Shown one piece after another: positions 12,224 to 14,455 of a DNA stretch of 14,455 bases (the first letter of the stretch is position 1; each line of letters starts with the position of its first letter). The stretch covers positions 1,823,718 to 1,838,172 of the forward strand of contig KQ482063.1 of NCBI GenBank assembly GCA_001430745.1, given 5' to 3'. Origin of the DNA: Auxenochlorella pyrenoidosa. Taxonomy: Eukaryota > Chlorophyta > Trebouxiophyceae > Chlorellales > Chlorellaceae. A model generated the notes under the pieces. That model saw only the letters and a list, made by a program, of their open reading frames with translations, did no database searches and had not been told where the DNA came from. A program made the translations under genes and the position numbers.

Positions 12224-12916
12224 AAGGCACAGCAATCCAGGTTGCTGTCACAGCTGGCTGATGAATGTTTGTCCCTCTCGAGCTGCCAGATGCGAGAATG
12301 GGCAATTGTATCAAGGTTTGAGCATTGCTGTGGTGATGAGACTGCCTTTCAGAGTGCAGTCGTGGCAAACAGCAGTCAGCATCCAGACATTCTATGCCAC
12401 TCTGCAAACTGATACGCTGCGGCAAATTCAGAGAGTGCCACTCGACCCGCAGTGCTGGGGAGCCACACCGCTGCCAACGCCGCCGCCGGTCGGTTTGCGG
12501 TGCCAGTCAATCTGGACTCCTTGTGTTGGCAACCTGTCCCAAATTGCATTAAACCAAGGGCGATAACCCTCCCCCCTCGGTCTGCAGAGGAGTGATGGGC
12601 AGGTGCACAAGTGCAAATCGGGGGGCGACATTGGATCGTGATCTAGAGTCGCATCCACTCTTGGGATGTGAATGCGCTGACAAAGGCCAACAGCAGCGGG
12701 AAGCAGTGCCACTGCCACGTGCTCTGGTGCTGGCGTGCATGCATTCGTGCGCCTCCGGCTCCAAGAAACCCTCTCAGGCCCTCTGTTGCCCCCCTTGAGC
12801 GTAATCCAAGCCAGCACACCCTCCAAACTTCTGCCCTCGGCCGAAAGACGCTTCACAGACGGCTGCAGCAGTAAGCGGGTTACGATTGACTTTGTAGGTG
12901 CAACAAGCGTGGAAAG
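12224..12916. other. Intergenic region between the CCDC113-like gene and eIF3i
   Basis: These 693 bp hold the 3' UTR of the upstream gene and the promoter and 5' UTR of eIF3i. They are less GC-rich than the genes, especially 12240-12560. No TGTAA was found, and no conserved coding segment or repeat. A weak C/D-box-like pair (GTGATGA at 12333 and CTGA at 12409) is present but lacks a terminal stem. Confidence 0.55.
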
Positions 12917-14455
12917 ATGAGGCCCTACGTGCTGCAGGGCCACACACGGCCGCTAAACCAAGTGATGGTGAGCATGATGACGCTTGCTAGCGACTGGGGA
13001 TGGTTGCAGGCCGCTATCTTGAAGTGGAACATCGACATAGCGCAGACGAAGGACGTGGGGCAGCGGGACCGAGCCGTCGCGTGTTGAGTGCCGCCGCCGC
13101 CTCGTTGCCGCCGCTCCTGCCGCTGGCCGCGATGGGGCTGCCCCACCAAACCTTCCCCCCCCCCCTGTGCCATGCAGTTCAATGCAGAGGGCGACCTGCT
13201 GGTGACCTGTGGCAAGGTGCGCTTGCCGGCCTATGTTGCAGTGCATCTGCTGGCTTTGCCTGTGATGCCCTGCTTGCAGAGGCAAGGGAGGTCAGTCCAC
13301 TCCCGTTCATCAAACCTTCCGTCTATGTGGCGTCTGCAGGACAGCAACATCAACCTGTGGTGGGCGGACAATGGCGTGCGGGCAGGCAGCTTTGACGGCC
13401 ACAATGGCGTGGTGTGGACTGTGGACATGACCTGTGAGCGAAGCGTGGCTGCAGCAGCTGCAGCAGGATGCCTCACTCGCAGCGGCCACAGCGCTGCCAG
13501 TACGAGCAGGCAGCCCAGCATGGATAGTTGCACACATCCCGCACATGCTGGACCCGCCAGTCCTCCCGCTCGACTGTGCGTGGGCCCCATTGCGCGCCCA
13601 GAGTGTTCCGGCTGGGCATGGCCGCTCTGGCACTGACCCCGCCCGCTCTCCGGCCTGCCCCACCTTGCCCCCCGCCCTCAGACGACTCCAAGGTGCTGCT
13701 GTCGGCTGCGGGAGACTCCTCGGCGCGCCTCTGGTCCATGGAGGACGGCAGCGAGCTGTTCCGCTTCCGCTTCAACGAGCCCGCGCGCGCCTGCCGGTTC
13801 AGCGTGGGCGAGAAGCTGGCGGCGGTGTCCACCGACCCCTTCATGAACTCGGTGTCCACCATCCGGCTCTTCAACATCGCAGCCAACCCGGCGGAGCAGT
13901 CGGACGAGGAGGTGGGTGCCGCGGCAGCGGGGATGCCTAGGTTCTGGCGCGCAGCGGCCCCGGCGCTCGTCGGTGGCTGTGTCAACCAAGAAGGGGGAAA
14001 GGGCATTGCCCGGCGGTCGAGGCCTTTGCAGGTGCCCATGCATCGCCTCGGCGCACCTCCGAGACGCTGCCATGGACCAGCAGCGCGGCTGCCCACCAGG
14101 CCTTGCTCATCCTGCCAGCCCCGCTTTTGCGCCGCCTGCGCAGATCCTGCGGCTGACCGGCCCCCGCGGCCGCATCACGCGGCTGCACTGGTCCGACCAG
14201 AACCGCGTGCTGCTGTCGTCCAGCGAGGACGGCATGGTGCGGCGCTGGGACGTGGAGACGGGCAAGTGCCTGGCGGAGAAGCAGCTGCACGAGAAGCAGG
14301 TGGGGCAGCCGAGCGGGCACGCCGGGCGCGGCGGTGGGGCTGGAGGGGGTGACACGTGGCCGAGCTGAGCACGAGGACCGCGTGCGCCATGTGAATCCTG
14401 TTGGAGGAAACGGCGGCAGGGGCGGCAGCGGTTCACTGCTGGGTACCCTCCCTCG
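12917..14455 (+). CDS. EIF3I: Eukaryotic translation initiation factor 3 subunit I (eIF3i), 5' part
   Basis: eIF3i is a seven-bladed WD40 propeller in the cytosolic eIF3 complex that brings the 43S pre-initiation complex to mRNA. Exons in the window: 12917-12967, 13178-13216, 13340-13433, 13682-13911, 14144-14299. They give residues 1-190 of a family usually about 325 long; the rest lies beyond the right edge. The start MRPYVLQGHTRPLNQV is the family's hallmark N-terminus (MRP.LLQGH). It is followed by FNAEGDLLVTCGKD, INLWWADNGVRAGSFDGHNG, WTVDMTYDSKVLLSAAGDSS, ARLWSMEDG and SSSEDGMVRRWDVETGKCL, which are successive WD repeats. The junctions are in phase and the donors are GT. Intron 2 (13217-13339) is 123 nt with no in-frame stop. 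Bases 14300-14455 look like the start of the next intron. Same strand as the CCDC113-like gene, but 693 bp away. Confidence 0.93.

Noticed and set aside
12333..12412. C/D-box snoRNA candidate: GTGATGA at 12333 and CTGA at 12409, 80 nt apart
   Set aside because: The flanks do not form a convincing terminal stem, internal C'/D' boxes are not clear, and I could not match a guide to rRNA. Two short motifs at this spacing occur by chance.
12180..12566. 128-codon plus-strand frame after the CCDC113-like gene
   Set aside because: It resembles no family and overlaps the likely terminal exon in a different frame. Composition suggests untranslated sequence.
14300..14455. A further eIF3i exon at the right edge
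   Set aside because: The expected next WD-repeat sequence is not visible in any frame. The stretch starts with GTGGGG and looks like intron.

Overview
This is nuclear DNA of a green alga, most likely a trebouxiophyte of the Chlorella type. The window is very GC-rich. Its genes are split by many short GT-AG introns with C-rich 3' ends, the encoded proteins are of the plant/plastid kind (plant-type threonine synthase, plastid-type lipoyl synthase), and the one clear polyadenylation motif is the chlorophyte TGTAA. The assignment to this clade is inferred from these traits; no marker gene is present. No prokaryotic genes, tRNAs, rRNAs, CRISPR arrays or intact transposons were seen.

Layout: (1) 216-466 (+), last exon of an HBS1-like ribosome-rescue GTPase; (2) 1121-4858 (-), complete 11-exon chloroplast threonine synthase, 511 aa; (3) 5345-8436 (+), complete 8-exon lipoyl synthase, 434 aa; (4) 8806-10202 (-), complete 2-exon TAN1/THUMPD1-like protein needed for tRNA acetylation, 432 aa; (5) 10436-12223 (+), 4-exon coiled-coil protein resembling the ciliary protein CCDC113/CFAP263, about 459 aa; (6) 12917 to the right edge (+), first five exons of translation initiation factor eIF3i. 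Exon borders were set by matching canonical splice sites to conserved protein joins and checking reading phase at every junction. Twenty-five introns lie wholly inside the window.

The first four genes alternate strands. They give two convergent pairs (HBS1/threonine synthase, lipoyl synthase/TAN1) and two divergent pairs that share short upstream regions (threonine synthase/lipoyl synthase, 486 bp; TAN1/CCDC113-like, 233 bp). The genes do not form a pathway. Two are plastid metabolic enzymes, three serve translation (ribosome rescue, tRNA modification, initiation), and one is probably ciliary or centriolar.

The most interesting non-coding observations are these: a 43-bp perfect inverted repeat in intron 6 of the lipoyl synthase gene, with an adjoining 20-bp block in permuted order; a GC-AG intron in threonine synthase; six introns that are multiples of three and free of in-frame stops; a 47-codon upstream ORF whose stop overlaps the lipoyl synthase start as ATGA; and near-pure homopolymer C tracts before many 3' splice sites. 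I found no convincing new multi-gene system.
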